This document shows positions 15,809 to 25,058 of a stretch of 64,000 nucleotides of DNA, piece after piece. Numbering within the stretch: the stretch's first letter is position 1; each line of letters starts with the position of its first letter. The stretch is from positions 1-64,000 of the forward strand of contig NZ_JBBMFD010000004.1 of the NCBI RefSeq assembly GCF_040096205.1, in the 5' to 3' direction. The DNA comes from Solibaculum_A intestinale. GTDB lineage: Bacteria; Bacillota; Clostridia; Oscillospirales; Acutalibacteraceae. The notes under the pieces were generated by a model. It was given only the letters and a program-made list of their open reading frames with translations. It had not been told where the DNA came from and did not search any database. Position numbers and translations under genes: made by a program.

Positions 15809-16270
15809 GCAAACTGCCTTGGGCAGGTTTCCGGTCATCCGGTACTGATCGTCGCTGTCGTCAAAGCGGTAGTCGGAAGCGAACACCTTGACCGCGCCCT
15901 CACTGCCGTACAGAATCACCTTCTTGTTGAAGACCGCAAGGCCGTCGATGGTGCAGGGATGGGCCGCCGGAGAAGCGTACACATCGACCACCACATCGAA
16001 GAAGAAGGTCATATCCACCGAGTAGAATCCTTTGTTGAAAGGAACCGGCTCGATATCAATGTACACGGTGATGACGTCGGCTCTGCGGCTGCGTACGCTC
16101 ACAGCCTGGTCGACAATCCGCTGGTTGCATTCGGTGAAGTATACCCTAAGATCTTCCAGGCAGTCTTTGTCCGAGCAGGAATCGTAAATTCTGCTGGTAT
16201 CAATGCAGACTGCCTCTTTGAAGTTTCCGCTGTTGAAGCCATCGCATGTCTGAAACCTGTTATCAGCCAT
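15809..16270 (-). CDS. Cys-rich protein, 5' part of an interrupted gene
   Basis: 154 codons from an ATG with AGGAGG seven bases upstream: MADNRFQTCDGFNSGNFKEA, then YDSCSDKDCLEDLRVYF, ADVITVYIDIEPVPF, YSVDMTFFFDVVVDV and LPKAVC at the junction. After the junction the frame runs into unrelated element sequence (AGAHKWEMERS) and stays open to 15221, which is not expected for a real C-terminus. The 3' part is at 6445-6817. Rejoined, the protein has 278 residues and 22 cysteines. Likely structural or metal-binding. No family name recalled with confidence. Confidence 0.85.
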
Positions 16271-16290
16271 AATGAATCCTCCTGTTTGTG

Positions 16291-16322
16291 TATTGAAGCT
16301 GTCACTTCAATATCAGTGTATG
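16291..16322 (-). promoter_or_regulatory. Possible sporulation-type promoter of the split gene
   Basis: CATACACT on the minus strand (16322-16315) fits the sigma-E -10 consensus CATAnnnT, 45 bases before the ATG. A matching -35 is not convincing. A palindrome TATTGAAG-N6-CTTCAATA (16291-16312) covers the expected start of transcription and could be an operator or 5' hairpin. Confidence 0.35.
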
Positions 16323-16589
16323 TGTCTGCGCGGTTCGCGTCACTAAAATGTGCGCGTTTTGAGAGGGAAAAGACAAGTTCCCGGCGAAAACCATCGCCTT
16401 TGCCGCCTTTAAAGGCCGGTCAACACATGGAAACTTTCTTTGGGGGAATTCCGGCAACCGCGCTGTTTTGCCGTTTTCCATCCACACCCAGGCTATGCCC
16501 GGGCAAGAAAAAGGTGCGGCTTTTGCCAAAGAAAGTCACGCTTTTTTCTTTTTTTGATTTTGGGTGCCGACCTGCCGGAAAGAATGCAT

Positions 16590-16618
16590 TTGCTTTTGAG
16601 GGCAAATTGCGGTAAAAT
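16590..16618 (+). promoter_or_regulatory. pcrA promoter
   Basis: TTGCTT (16590-16595), 17-base spacer, TAAAAT (16613-16618). Transcription would begin near 16625 and fits a start codon at 16665. Confidence 0.55.
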
Positions 16619-16664
16619 GGAAGAATGGAAAACGACAGCCGATTTGACTAATAGGAGCGAGCAG

Positions 16665-19040
16665 ATGAATTCGGAGTATAGCGCAGTCCGGCGCAAGGCG
16701 CTGGAAAAAATTTTTGGCCGCATGAACGACATGCAAAAACAGGCGGTATTTCAGACCGAGGGCCCTTTGCTGATTCTGGCGGGCGCGGGAAGCGGAAAAA
16801 CCACGGTGCTTGTCAACCGCATCGCAAACCTCATCCGGTTCGGCAAGGCCTATCATTCGGACCAGGTTCCGGAAGAGATCGACGACGAGGCGCTGGGCCG
16901 GCTTAACTCGTTTGTGGAAGGAACCGAGCCGGACGATGGACAGCTCGACTCCCTTTTGGCGGTGGAGCCAGTGCGTCCGTGGCGGATTCTTGCCATTACC
17001 TTTACAAATAAAGCGGCGGGCGAGCTCAAAGACCGAATTGACAAAATGCTGCCCACCGGCGGCGCCGATGTTTGGGCCGCCACCTTTCATTCCACCTGCG
17101 CCCGGTTTTTGCGCCGGGACGCCGACCGGCTCGGATACAGCAGCAATTTCGCCATTTATGACACCGACGACCAGAAACGCCTGCTCAAGGAATGCATGAA
17201 GGCGCTGCGGGTGGACGACAAGGTGATGCCGGTGCGCAGCGTATTAAACCACATCAGTCACGCAAAGGACTCCATGATCGACCCGAAACGCTTTGTGGAA
17301 GCGGCGGGGAGCGACCTGCGTCTGAAAAAAATCGGAGAAATCTATCAAATGTACCAGCGGCGCTTAAAGGAAGCAGACGCCATGGACTTCGACGATTTGC
17401 TGATGCAGACGGTCATCCTCCTCAGGGAGAATGAGGACATCCGCACCCATTACCAGAACCGGTTTCGCTACATCATGGTGGACGAATACCAGGACACCAA
17501 TCAGGTCCAATACCAGCTGGTCAGCCTCCTTTCCGAGGGCCACCGCAACCTGTGCGTGGTGGGCGACGACGACCAGAGCATCTATAAGTTCCGCGGGGCC
17601 ACCATTGAGAACATCCTGAGCTTCGAGCGGCAATACCCGGACGCAAAGGTGATCCGCCTCGAGCAGAACTATCGGTCCACCGCTTGTATCTTGGACGCGG
17701 CCAACGCCGTGATCGAAAACAACAAGGAGCGAAAGGGCAAAAATCTCTGGACCGACAAAAAGGGCGGCGATAAGATCGTTAAGCTTCTGTGCGACAACGA
17801 GCAGGAGGAAGCCGCTTTTATGACCGAAAAAATTGTGGAAGCGGCGGCGGCCGGGCGCAAGTTTTCCGAGTTCGCGGTCCTCTACCGGGTCAACGCCCAG
17901 GCTTCCGCTATTGAGCGGGCGTTTGTGAAGGCGGGGGTCCCCTACCGGATTCTGGCCGGTCTTCGGTTCTATGAGCATAAGGAAGTCAAGGATATGCTGG
18001 CATACTTAAGCGTGGTCAACAACCATGCCGATACCGTCCGTCTGCGCCGCATCATCAACGAACCCAAGCGCCAGATCGGGGACGCGACGGTTGCCACCGC
18101 TATGGAAATCGCGGCCCAGGAGAACCTTCCCTTGTTCGACGTCATCGAGCAGGCCGACCGGTTTGCCGCTTTCTCCCGTTCCGCCCCCAGGCTTACCGCC
18201 TTTGCGCGGATGATCCGGGAATTTGAAGAAGAGATGGAAATTCTGCCGCTGCACGACGTGTATAAGCACATGCTCGAGCGCACCGGGTACCTTTCCATGC
18301 TGGAAGCCCAGGGGGAGGAGGCCCAGAGCCGGATTGAGAACATCAACGAACTCGCCTCCGCCATCATGACCTATGAGGACGAAAACGAGCAGCCCACCCT
18401 GGCCGGTTTCTTGGAGGAAATCTCTCTGATGACCGATGTGGACAACTACGATTCCAGCGCCGACGCGGTGACTCTGATGACCCTGCACGCGGCCAAAGGC
18501 CTGGAATTCCCGGTGGTGTTTATCCCCGGCATGGAGGAAGGCATCTTTCCGGGCATGCAGGCCATCTATAACCCCGACCAGATCGAGGAAGAGCGGCGGC
18601 TTGCCTATGTGGGCATCACCCGGGCGAAGGAACAGCTTTACCTTTCCTCGTGCTGCTCGCGCATGCTTTACGGTTCCACCGCCCGCAACAAGGTTTCCCG
18701 CTTTTCCGAGGAAATCCCGGAAGAGCTGGTGGAATGCATTGAAAAGGTCACCATGCGCCGCCCGGCGGCACAACGGGTACGTCAGCCGGACGAACGCAAG
18801 CAGGCCTTTGCCATTGCCGCCAATGCCGCCCGGCGGGTCGGCACCGGGTCGGACAATTCCGCACACATGACCAAGAAGGCTCTTTTCTCGGTGGGCGACC
18901 GGGTCTCTCACAAAGCCTTTGGGCCGGGTATGGTCATCTCGGTCAAGCCGGTGGGCAACGATACCCTGGTGGAGGTGGCCTTCGATCAAGTAGGTACCAA
19001 AAAGCTCATGGCTAATTTTGCAAGGTTAACCCGGCAGTAA
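16665..19040 (+). CDS. pcrA: UvrD/PcrA-type DNA helicase
   Basis: 791 residues. Superfamily 1A helicase motifs in order: Q motif (MNDMQKQAV), Walker A GAGSGKTTVL, motif Ia ITFTNKAAGELKDRI, motif II VDEYQDTN, motif III VVGDDDQSIYKFRGA, motif IV RLEQNYRS, motif V TLHAAKGLEFPVVF and motif VI LAYVGITRAKEQLY. The C-terminus (FGPGMVISV...) is the small RNA-polymerase-binding Tudor-like tail of PcrA. A ~50-residue acidic insertion follows motif I. It acts in repair and replication. The frame is open from 16440, but ATG 16665 has AGGAGC upstream and lies after the promoter. Confidence 0.95.
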   Translation: MNSEYSAVRRKALEKIFGRMNDMQKQAVFQTEGPLLILAGAGSGKTTVLVNRIANLIRFGKAYHSDQVPEEIDDEALGRLNSFVEGTEPDDGQLDSLLAVEPVRPWRILAITFTNKAAGELKDRIDKMLPTGGADVWAATFHSTCARFLRRDADRLGYSSNFAIYDTDDQKRLLKECMKALRVDDKVMPVRSVLNHISHAKDSMIDPKRFVEAAGSDLRLKKIGEIYQMYQRRLKEADAMDFDDLLMQTVILLRENEDIRTHYQNRFRYIMVDEYQDTNQVQYQLVSLLSEGHRNLCVVGDDDQSIYKFRGATIENILSFERQYPDAKVIRLEQNYRSTACILDAANAVIENNKERKGKNLWTDKKGGDKIVKLLCDNEQEEAAFMTEKIVEAAAAGRKFSEFAVLYRVNAQASAIERAFVKAGVPYRILAGLRFYEHKEVKDMLAYLSVVNNHADTVRLRRIINEPKRQIGDATVATAMEIAAQENLPLFDVIEQADRFAAFSRSAPRLTAFARMIREFEEEMEILPLHDVYKHMLERTGYLSMLEAQGEEAQSRIENINELASAIMTYEDENEQPTLAGFLEEISLMTDVDNYDSSADAVTLMTLHAAKGLEFPVVFIPGMEEGIFPGMQAIYNPDQIEEERRLAYVGITRAKEQLYLSSCCSRMLYGSTARNKVSRFSEEIPEELVECIEKVTMRRPAAQRVRQPDERKQAFAIAANAARRVGTGSDNSAHMTKKALFSVGDRVSHKAFGPGMVISVKPVGNDTLVEVAFDQVGTKKLMANFARLTRQ

Positions 19041-19071
19041 CCGGATACCCTTTGGAATCGACCGATTGTAA

Positions 19072-19114
19072 AAAAAGCGTCCCGATTTCCTTGAAGGAAA
19101 CGGGGGCGCTTTTT
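19072..19114 (+). terminator. pcrA terminator
   Basis: AAAAAGCG...CGCTTTTT with an inner TTTCCTT/AAGGAAA stem, ending in five T, about 30 bases after the pcrA stop. Confidence 0.8.
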
Positions 19115-19134
19115 CTATGATCTCATTTGCGGCA

Positions 19135-19172
19135 AAACGCAGGGGACGGATTAAAATCCGTCCCCTGCGTTT
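19135..19172. terminator. 18-bp terminator hairpin, end of the surface locus
   Basis: 19135-19152 pairs perfectly with 19155-19172. It stands 17 bases after the stop of the last minus-strand surface gene and convergent to pcrA. Confidence 0.75.
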
Positions 19173-19188
19173 GTTTTTCATGCGCTTA

Positions 19189-19845
19189 CTATGCGCGGGC
19201 CTTTCTTTTCCTGAGAACAAGAAGAATCACAAGCAGGGCCACACAGGCGACGGCCGCCATCGCCAGCCAAAACGCAGCGCTGCCAGAGACGCCGGTATCC
19301 GGCGGCCGCGGATCGTCGGGAGAAACCGGAAGCTCCTCTGCTTTGAACTGCCAGTCCAAATACCCGGCGGCATCCTGAAAGGCATTTCCGAGCGTCAGCG
19401 GAACGTCCAGCGTCACCTCCAAATCCACCTGAGCCCCGGAATAAAAGGTCCCCAGGTACACCCAATCGGTCAGTCCGCCCGTCTGGTCCGCAGGAGCGGC
19501 AAAGAGGGGGGAATCGCCCTCCTGGGCCACCGTCAGCCCCAGCTGGGAAAGAAATTCCTCCGACCCTTCCTTTGCGCCAAGCGCGCGCAGATAAAGCTTG
19601 ACCTTCACTTGGTTGGAAGCGTCGTTGTGAATTTCAATCGTTTGCGTCAGCTTGTCACCGGGCATCACCTCTTTGAAATCCATAAACAAGTCGGTGGGAG
19701 ACTGTTCGCTTCCCGGAGCGAACACAAACTTCTGCGCGCTCCCATCATAGGTGACGCTCCCCTGTGCGAAGGCCGGAAGGGTCAGGCTCATCAGCAGCGC
19801 CAGCACCACAAGAGGCAGGACAAGTGTTTTTCTCAACGTTTTCAT
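19189..19845 (-). CDS. Secreted wall-anchored-like protein with PPDTG motif
   Basis: 218 residues. Signal peptide (LVVLALLMSLTLPAFAQG, cut near 28), a beta-rich ectodomain (TQTIEIHNDASNQVKVKLYL resembles the folds of TasA/CalY partners), then PRPPDTGVSGSAAFW, a hydrophobic segment and a RKRKARA tail. This is the layout of a sortase substrate, with PPDTG in place of LPxTG. Last gene of the sipW locus, 12 bases after the previous gene. It may link the surface fibre to the wall. No sortase gene is in the window. Confidence 0.8.
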   Translation of the reverse strand: MKTLRKTLVLPLVVLALLMSLTLPAFAQGSVTYDGSAQKFVFAPGSEQSPTDLFMDFKEVMPGDKLTQTIEIHNDASNQVKVKLYLRALGAKEGSEEFLSQLGLTVAQEGDSPLFAAPADQTGGLTDWVYLGTFYSGAQVDLEVTLDVPLTLGNAFQDAAGYLDWQFKAEELPVSPDDPRPPDTGVSGSAAFWLAMAAVACVALLVILLVLRKRKARA

Positions 19846-19857
19846 ATCCGCACCTCC

Positions 19858-20448
19858 TTACTGTCCGGCCGGGACCGCAGTGATGATTCCGTTCTCAACG
19901 GTAACGCCCCACGCGTCTGAGGCAACCGTTTCCGGAGAGGACTGTACGGCAGAGGCCACAATCTCCACAGAAAGCACATAGCCTTCCTTTTGGGTCAGCG
20001 GCCTGCACTGCTCCATGAGCAGACCTGTGTTCTCTCCAGGCGAGACGGCCTCGGAATAATAATAATATCCGTCCGAACCTTCCATCCAGCCGGTTTTCTC
20101 GGCGAGGGTCAGGGAATAATCGGTGCCGTTCTCCGGTTTTTGGGCTAAAACCACGCTCCCGTCGGGCGTTTTCCAGGTCACCACCAAAGACGCCCGGATA
20201 AACGCAGTGGTATTCCCGGTATTTTCAATGGACACATTCTCTTTCGTCACGCCGTCAAACGTTTCTTCCACCTGGCAGGCCACTTTGGAAGGCGTAAACA
20301 GGTTGGCGATTGGACTGGTTCCTGTGGCAAGAAAGGCCAGAGTAGTCCCGGCGGCCGCGGTAAGGAGCAATACCAGCAACACTGTCAGCCACAGCCGCTT
20401 TTTGTTCCAAGCTGAGGACGATTTCTTTTCCGTTTTCCATCGGATCAC
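19858..20448 (-). CDS. TasA/CalY-like secreted protein (SipW-type substrate), fourth copy
   Basis: 196 residues from GTG at 20448, which AAAGGAGG precedes by about 10 bases. Upstream TTG starts would bring the ribosome site inside the gene. Basic head, membrane-like segment ending AAAGTTLAFLATGTSPIANLF, the SipW-type cleavage region, then a beta-rich domain with NTGNTTAFIRASL and GYYYYSEAVSPGENTGLL. It belongs with the TasA/camelysin matrix fibre proteins. Its start lies 20 bases after the vWA gene stop. Confidence 0.82.
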   Translation of the reverse strand: MIRWKTEKKSSSAWNKKRLWLTVLLVLLLTAAAGTTLAFLATGTSPIANLFTPSKVACQVEETFDGVTKENVSIENTGNTTAFIRASLVVTWKTPDGSVVLAQKPENGTDYSLTLAEKTGWMEGSDGYYYYSEAVSPGENTGLLMEQCRPLTQKEGYVLSVEIVASAVQSSPETVASDAWGVTVENGIITAVPAGQ

Positions 20449-20468
20449 GATACCCCATGCCTCCTTTC

Positions 20469-22859
20469 TCAAGCTGCGGGCCTGGTGCCTGCAAACCGGT
20501 TATCCAGGTAATGATCGCCGCCAAGCCACTGCATTTCTACCCTCGTATTCGCAAAAGGCACGGTTTTTTCCTCACCGGGAGCCAGCGTAACCTCTTTGGT
20601 CATAGAATCAGGCTCGTACCGCCAGGACCAGTCCGTCAATTCCTGGACGGTATATGTGCCCGCCGGCAAATCCGCAACGGCAATTAAGCCGTTCCCATGG
20701 ACGGTAACAATCAGGTCCACTCCCTGGGTATCCGTGTCGGCGCCGGTAACGCGAAACTGGAAGGTCTGGTTTTCATCCACCGGCTGGGACCCGGTTTTCG
20801 AAATGGTCAGCGTGCAGGTTTCCTCACGCGGATAATAGGAAAACCACACATGCTGGTTACTGTTTTGCGGGGTAAGGGTTACGGTCACCGCGTCGCCCTG
20901 GGCCGAAGGCCCGTCGTTTAGAATGTAGCGGTCATACTGGTAGCCTTCAAACCGCTTGGGCGTGACCGTATAGGGCGTGTCATAATCCAGGCCCTGGCTG
21001 CCGTCCTGCTCAAAATACGCCGGTGGCTCCAGCTGCTGCGCCAGAGAGGGAGAATCCACCACCTGGCCGTCCTCATTTACAGGCTGGCCGCTTTCGTTAA
21101 CCCGGTACCAGTGCACCAGAATCGTGCCGCCGCCAATCGTGACCTTTGGAATGGGGAATTGATCTTCGGCGTCTTTTTGCTGATAGTCTTTATATTGGAA
21201 AGTGGTTTCCCGATTGGTTTCGATGACTTCGCCCTTCTGTACCGTGACGCCTTCCTTCACGGCAACCTTGTACTTCATTACCGGGTTTGCGCCTTCGTTG
21301 ACGTTGCCCACCCTCCATTGGATGGTTTGGGTGGCAGAGTCATAAGAAGCGCTGCCCTGGCTGATATAAACATCGGCTCTGCCGGCGTTATAGTCCTCTG
21401 GATTGTTGGTGATGACCGGATTGGCGCCGTCAAAGGCCAACGCCACCTTCTCCCCCATGGGATCGGTCACAATGCCCTGAGAAGCCGCGATGGATATGCT
21501 TCCGGCAATGGCCTCAAAGGCGGTCTCCAGCTTTTGCTCCACGTTGTCGTTGGCCTTGATTTCATAGTAGCCCTTGGCCGGGTCGGTAGCACAGGCCTTG
21601 AGGACGTTTTCGCCGTCGTCTCCCGCCTGCAGAGCCACCGAGTAAATGGTGGCACCCTTGGCCTTGGTCTGGTTGGCTTCCCAGACGGTGCCCACGCCGT
21701 TGTCCGTGGTGGTATCAGTCGTCAAAACAAGGTTGCCGCGGTTGTCGTAAGAATACTGGCCGTACGCATGCCGCTCGGTGACGCCATGGCTGCAGGTAGC
21801 GTCTACATAGGCGTTATAATACAGATTAAAAGAGCTGCCGTTTCCCACGGTCGTGGTATAATCCACCGTCGGCACAAAGCTTGCATTGATAATGGTGCCG
21901 CCGTATTGCCCCGCTAGCAGATGAAGCGAGCTGCAATCCGAGTAGGTGGCTGTTCCCACAAAGGGATAGCTATAGGTAGCCGCGCCGTCGGTAAGGAGCA
22001 CGATGTTTTTGAGCACGCCGGTAGAGGCAGCGGAATACAAAAGCGCATCCGCCTTGTGAATTCCCGCCTGCTGGTGGGTGCCGCCGCTTGCCTGGATGGC
22101 GTCGATGGCTTTGTCAAAAGCGTCTCTGGTTTCATAGGTATAAAAAATCCCGTTTGTAGAGGCGCTGTTGGAATAGGTTACGATGGCAATGCGGGTCTGG
22201 CTGCCCTCGGTAAGCAGCTTTTCCGCAAACGCTTTGGCCGCCTTTTTGGTGTTGCTGAGCTTTTTTCCGCTCATGCTGCCCGACCGGTCGATCACCAGAA
22301 CCACATCGGTGGTGGACTGATAATTTTTCCCCTGGATCCCTAAGGTAACTTCCCAGAGGTTCTCCTGGCCTGCCACCGCTTTGGCGTCCTTATCCAGCTT
22401 AATGGCGCCCGGTTCCGGCCAGATGGGTGCGTCGTTACGTTTCGCCGCACGGATGCCCGCCGCCGCAAGAGCTGCGCCGTAAACGCCGTTTTTCTCTTCG
22501 GTTTGATATCCGTTGTGGCATATGGCGTCGAGAATGCTGCATGCCTGGCCCTCGTCCACCACGCTTTCCAAGCTGCCTGCCTGCTCCAGATTCATCCGGT
22601 TGACCGCCAGGCGGAACCCGTGGTCATCCAGACCGCTGTAAAAAAGCTGGTCGCGCAGTTCCCCGGCAAGGGGCAAGGCGCCATCTACATAAAACCCTTT
22701 TGTGAAGGCGGCGGTTTCCTCGCTTGTAAATTCGTTTGCGGCGGCATCTTCCATCCCCTCCTGTGCAAAAACAGCAGGAACGCCGCAGGTCATGACCGCC
22801 GCCAGCACGGCAAGGCAAAGCAGGAGAGACAGCCATTTCGATGCTCGACTGCGTTTCAT
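20469..22859 (-). CDS. Large vWA-domain surface adhesin
   Basis: 796 residues. Signal peptide (LLLCLAVLAAVMTCGVPAVFAQ). The vWA domain carries a complete MIDAS (VVLVIDRSGSMSG at about 197, a threonine site and LLTDGAATYS). A beta-sandwich region follows (~450-560), then a MucBP-like module (ILVHWYRVNESGQPV) and a SpaA/prealbumin-like domain (TLTISKTGSQP, AVADLPAGTYTVQEL) that ends in a tail resembling pilin-type Cna_B repeats. No LPxTG motif or membrane anchor is seen at the C-terminus (MQWLGGDHYLDNRFAGTRPAA is the end region), so it may be held by its neighbours. Within the sipW-tasA cluster. Confidence 0.85.
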   Translation of the reverse strand: MKRSRASKWLSLLLCLAVLAAVMTCGVPAVFAQEGMEDAAANEFTSEETAAFTKGFYVDGALPLAGELRDQLFYSGLDDHGFRLAVNRMNLEQAGSLESVVDEGQACSILDAICHNGYQTEEKNGVYGAALAAAGIRAAKRNDAPIWPEPGAIKLDKDAKAVAGQENLWEVTLGIQGKNYQSTTDVVLVIDRSGSMSGKKLSNTKKAAKAFAEKLLTEGSQTRIAIVTYSNSASTNGIFYTYETRDAFDKAIDAIQASGGTHQQAGIHKADALLYSAASTGVLKNIVLLTDGAATYSYPFVGTATYSDCSSLHLLAGQYGGTIINASFVPTVDYTTTVGNGSSFNLYYNAYVDATCSHGVTERHAYGQYSYDNRGNLVLTTDTTTDNGVGTVWEANQTKAKGATIYSVALQAGDDGENVLKACATDPAKGYYEIKANDNVEQKLETAFEAIAGSISIAASQGIVTDPMGEKVALAFDGANPVITNNPEDYNAGRADVYISQGSASYDSATQTIQWRVGNVNEGANPVMKYKVAVKEGVTVQKGEVIETNRETTFQYKDYQQKDAEDQFPIPKVTIGGGTILVHWYRVNESGQPVNEDGQVVDSPSLAQQLEPPAYFEQDGSQGLDYDTPYTVTPKRFEGYQYDRYILNDGPSAQGDAVTVTLTPQNSNQHVWFSYYPREETCTLTISKTGSQPVDENQTFQFRVTGADTDTQGVDLIVTVHGNGLIAVADLPAGTYTVQELTDWSWRYEPDSMTKEVTLAPGEEKTVPFANTRVEMQWLGGDHYLDNRFAGTRPAA

Positions 22860-22877
22860 CCGCGAAAACCTCCTTTC

Positions 22878-23444
22878 TTATTCTCCTGTGGGCCAACCGC
22901 CGGCGTCCCAAACCGTCGCGCCGTTGTTGGCTGCCTGTGTGGCGAACGCCACAAGGTTGATCTGGGCCTTGCTGTTCTGATAGAGATTACCCATCTCCTT
23001 TGCGAAGGTTACTTTCGTAAACAGCGGCTCGGTTTGCGCGCCGGGGGCCAAAGGCTTCTTGTAGTAGTAATACCCGTCCTTGTGCATCCAGTCCTCTTCA
23101 TTCAAGTCGCAGGAAAGCAGGCTTACGTCCGCCTCCCCCGCCGCACCCTCGGCCAGGGTAATCACTTTTTCCATCCGGATGCGCACATAGGCGGGCTGAG
23201 ACCCGGTGTTTTTCACCTGAACGATTTTGGAAACATCCGCCCCAGGCATGACGCCGGCCAGGTCCTTGAATGGGACGATTTCGCCGTCCTCGGAGACAGC
23301 GGTTTCCTCGAGTTCAATTCTGATATTTCCCGCTGTAATGACATTGGTAGCCGTATCCTCCGCGGTAAAATACGCGATGGTACTATAGGCCGCGACGGAA
23401 AGACACGTGATGAACAGGACAAGTGCCAAAAGCTTTCGTCTCAT
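22878..23444 (-). CDS. TasA/CalY-like secreted protein, third copy
   Basis: 188 residues from ATG 23444 (AGAAAGGAAATG upstream). Signal-type N-terminus (LALVLFITCLSVAAYSTIAYFT) and the hallmark TNVITAGNIRIELEET after cleavage, then VKNTGSQPAYVRIRMEK and DGYYYYKKPLAPGAQT. The last two motifs are shared with the fourth copy. Probable fibre subunit or accessory protein processed by the SipW-like peptidase. Adjacent to the vWA gene (18 bases). Confidence 0.88.
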   Translation of the reverse strand: MRRKLLALVLFITCLSVAAYSTIAYFTAEDTATNVITAGNIRIELEETAVSEDGEIVPFKDLAGVMPGADVSKIVQVKNTGSQPAYVRIRMEKVITLAEGAAGEADVSLLSCDLNEEDWMHKDGYYYYKKPLAPGAQTEPLFTKVTFAKEMGNLYQNSKAQINLVAFATQAANNGATVWDAGGWPTGE

Positions 23445-23553
23445 AACGCATTTCCTTTCTGTGATTTCTCGTTTCAGCCTGACCGTTGTTGCTGCACGCC
23501 GCAGGGCACACAAGGATATCCTCGCGTCTTTTGTGTTGTGCTAAGATACCCTT

Positions 23554-23586
23554 GTATGCCCTGCTCTCAATGAGAGCGGGGCATAC
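23554..23586. other. Hairpin between TasA-like genes
   Basis: GTATGCCC and GCTCTC pair with GAGAGC and GGGCATAC around AAT, without T-run. It lies in the 391-base gap between the second and third TasA-like genes and could be an RNA-processing or attenuation site. No gene seen in the rest of the gap. Confidence 0.45.
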
Positions 23587-23835
23587 GCGAAAGCAAAACA
23601 AGAGCGGATTCAGGAACCCTGCGACCTTTCCTGTCAGGAGAGACCCAAAACGCGGCATGGGCAAGGAAAAGCCCGCGGCCTGAACCGCCAGGAACAAGCA
23701 CACGCATTTTCCGGCCGCAGCCGCAAACAAGCCCGGAGGGCGCCACGCGTATGATGTGGCCGGTTGTGATACGCGGACAAAGGCTTCTCTTAGGTCGTTT
23801 ACGGCATTGGTCAGGAAATTAAGGAAGTAGATGAA

Positions 23836-24366
23836 TTAGAGTTTTGCCCAGGCGTCCGCAGCGGTGGCAACGTTATCACTCTGCACCGCATAGGCCTGGA
23901 AGGTCAGGGTTGGATATGTATCGGCCTCCAACACGCTCAGCTGCTCTTTGGTCACGGTGTCCTTCACCGATACGGTATCGTCCTTGAGCACGGCAAAGGT
24001 GGTATCGGCCGTGGTCGCGGGAACCTGGCGGTAATACACGCCGTCCACTCCCGAAAGAGCCGTCCAGCCGTCCGCGATGGCATAAGTCATGAAGTCATCG
24101 AAGTTTGCGGACTCGGTAATCTTGACAAACAGCCAGCTCGCTTCGCTTGCGGCTTCTACCGTAACGGTGGGATCTTTCGCAATGGTGTTGCCGGGTACCA
24201 TCTTGTAATCGGTAGTGGTTTCCGTCAGATCAATGTTGATATCGCCGACGGTGAAGGTGTTCTTGACAGGATCCGTCTGGTCCACCAGCCAGGCAAGCGA
24301 GCCGCCCACCACACAGCACAGCACCAGCGCGAGGGCTAAAACCGGAATGAGAATGTTCTTTTTCAT
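23836..24366 (-). CDS. TasA/CalY-like secreted protein, second copy
   Basis: 176 residues. SipW-type signal (LVLCCVVGGSLAWLVDQTDPVKNTFTVG), the DINIDLTET strand, and the ending TLTFQAYAVQSDNVATAADAW, shared with the first copy. Likely main or minor matrix fibre subunit. AAGGAAGGACAAAAC precedes the ATG. It lies 67 bases after the first copy. Confidence 0.9.
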   Translation of the reverse strand: MKKNILIPVLALALVLCCVVGGSLAWLVDQTDPVKNTFTVGDINIDLTETTTDYKMVPGNTIAKDPTVTVEAASEASWLFVKITESANFDDFMTYAIADGWTALSGVDGVYYRQVPATTADTTFAVLKDDTVSVKDTVTKEQLSVLEADTYPTLTFQAYAVQSDNVATAADAWAKL

Positions 24367-24433
24367 GTTTTGTCCTTCCTTTCATGGCTTATCGAAATGT
24401 AAAATAAATGACGACAGGTGAGCTTAACCTTTG

Positions 24434-25015
24434 TTAATTCATCGGCGCGGCAGTCCATGCGTCGGCAGCGGTGGCAAAACCATCCGCCTGCACGGCATAA
24501 GCGGTGACAGAGACCACGGCCGTCTCATAACCCGCAGTCTGTGCGGCGCCGTCAATCGAAAAACTGCCGAACACCGGGATATTCTGCGAAGCTTTTGCAA
24601 TGTCCTTATAAGCATACACATTGGGAGCACCCGCCACCGCGGTCCAGCCGTTGGCCTCCATCTGTGCGGCGATGGTCGTATCCCCGGCGGTTTCAATGGC
24701 GGACAAGCCGTTCTCCACCTTGGCAAACAGCCAGCAGTCCTCGCTGTTTGCATCCACATGGACGGTGGGATCCTTCGTGTAAGTGCGGCCGGGGATGAGT
24801 TTGTACTCGTTTGCCTGCACACGGGGAACATCCGGCGTCGCCTGGCCGTATTCGTCTACCTTGGCTTCGTCCAGCGCAATCTTGACATTTCCTACGGTAA
24901 ATGTGTTGGTCACTTGGTCTTGCGAGGTGAGAAACGCAGCCGTAGAAAATACGGTTGCGACCACAAGCAACACCGCGCACAGCGATAGCACCAATCCTTT
25001 TGTTCCTGCCTTCAT
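24434..25015 (-). CDS. TasA/CalY-like secreted protein, first copy
   Basis: 193 residues from ATG 25015, with AGGAGG eight bases upstream. Signal region (LCAVLLVVATVFSTAAFLTSQ), the family pattern VTNTFTVGNVKIALDEAKVD, and ending VTAYAVQADGFATAADAWTA. Immediately downstream of sipW (43 bases), so it is the likely primary substrate. Related to the second copy by duplication. Confidence 0.9.
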   Translation of the reverse strand: MKAGTKGLVLSLCAVLLVVATVFSTAAFLTSQDQVTNTFTVGNVKIALDEAKVDEYGQATPDVPRVQANEYKLIPGRTYTKDPTVHVDANSEDCWLFAKVENGLSAIETAGDTTIAAQMEANGWTAVAGAPNVYAYKDIAKASQNIPVFGSFSIDGAAQTAGYETAVVSVTAYAVQADGFATAADAWTAAPMN

Positions 25016-25058
25016 CAAAAAAACCTCCTAAAGTAATTTATCTGGGAGCCTTACGGCG

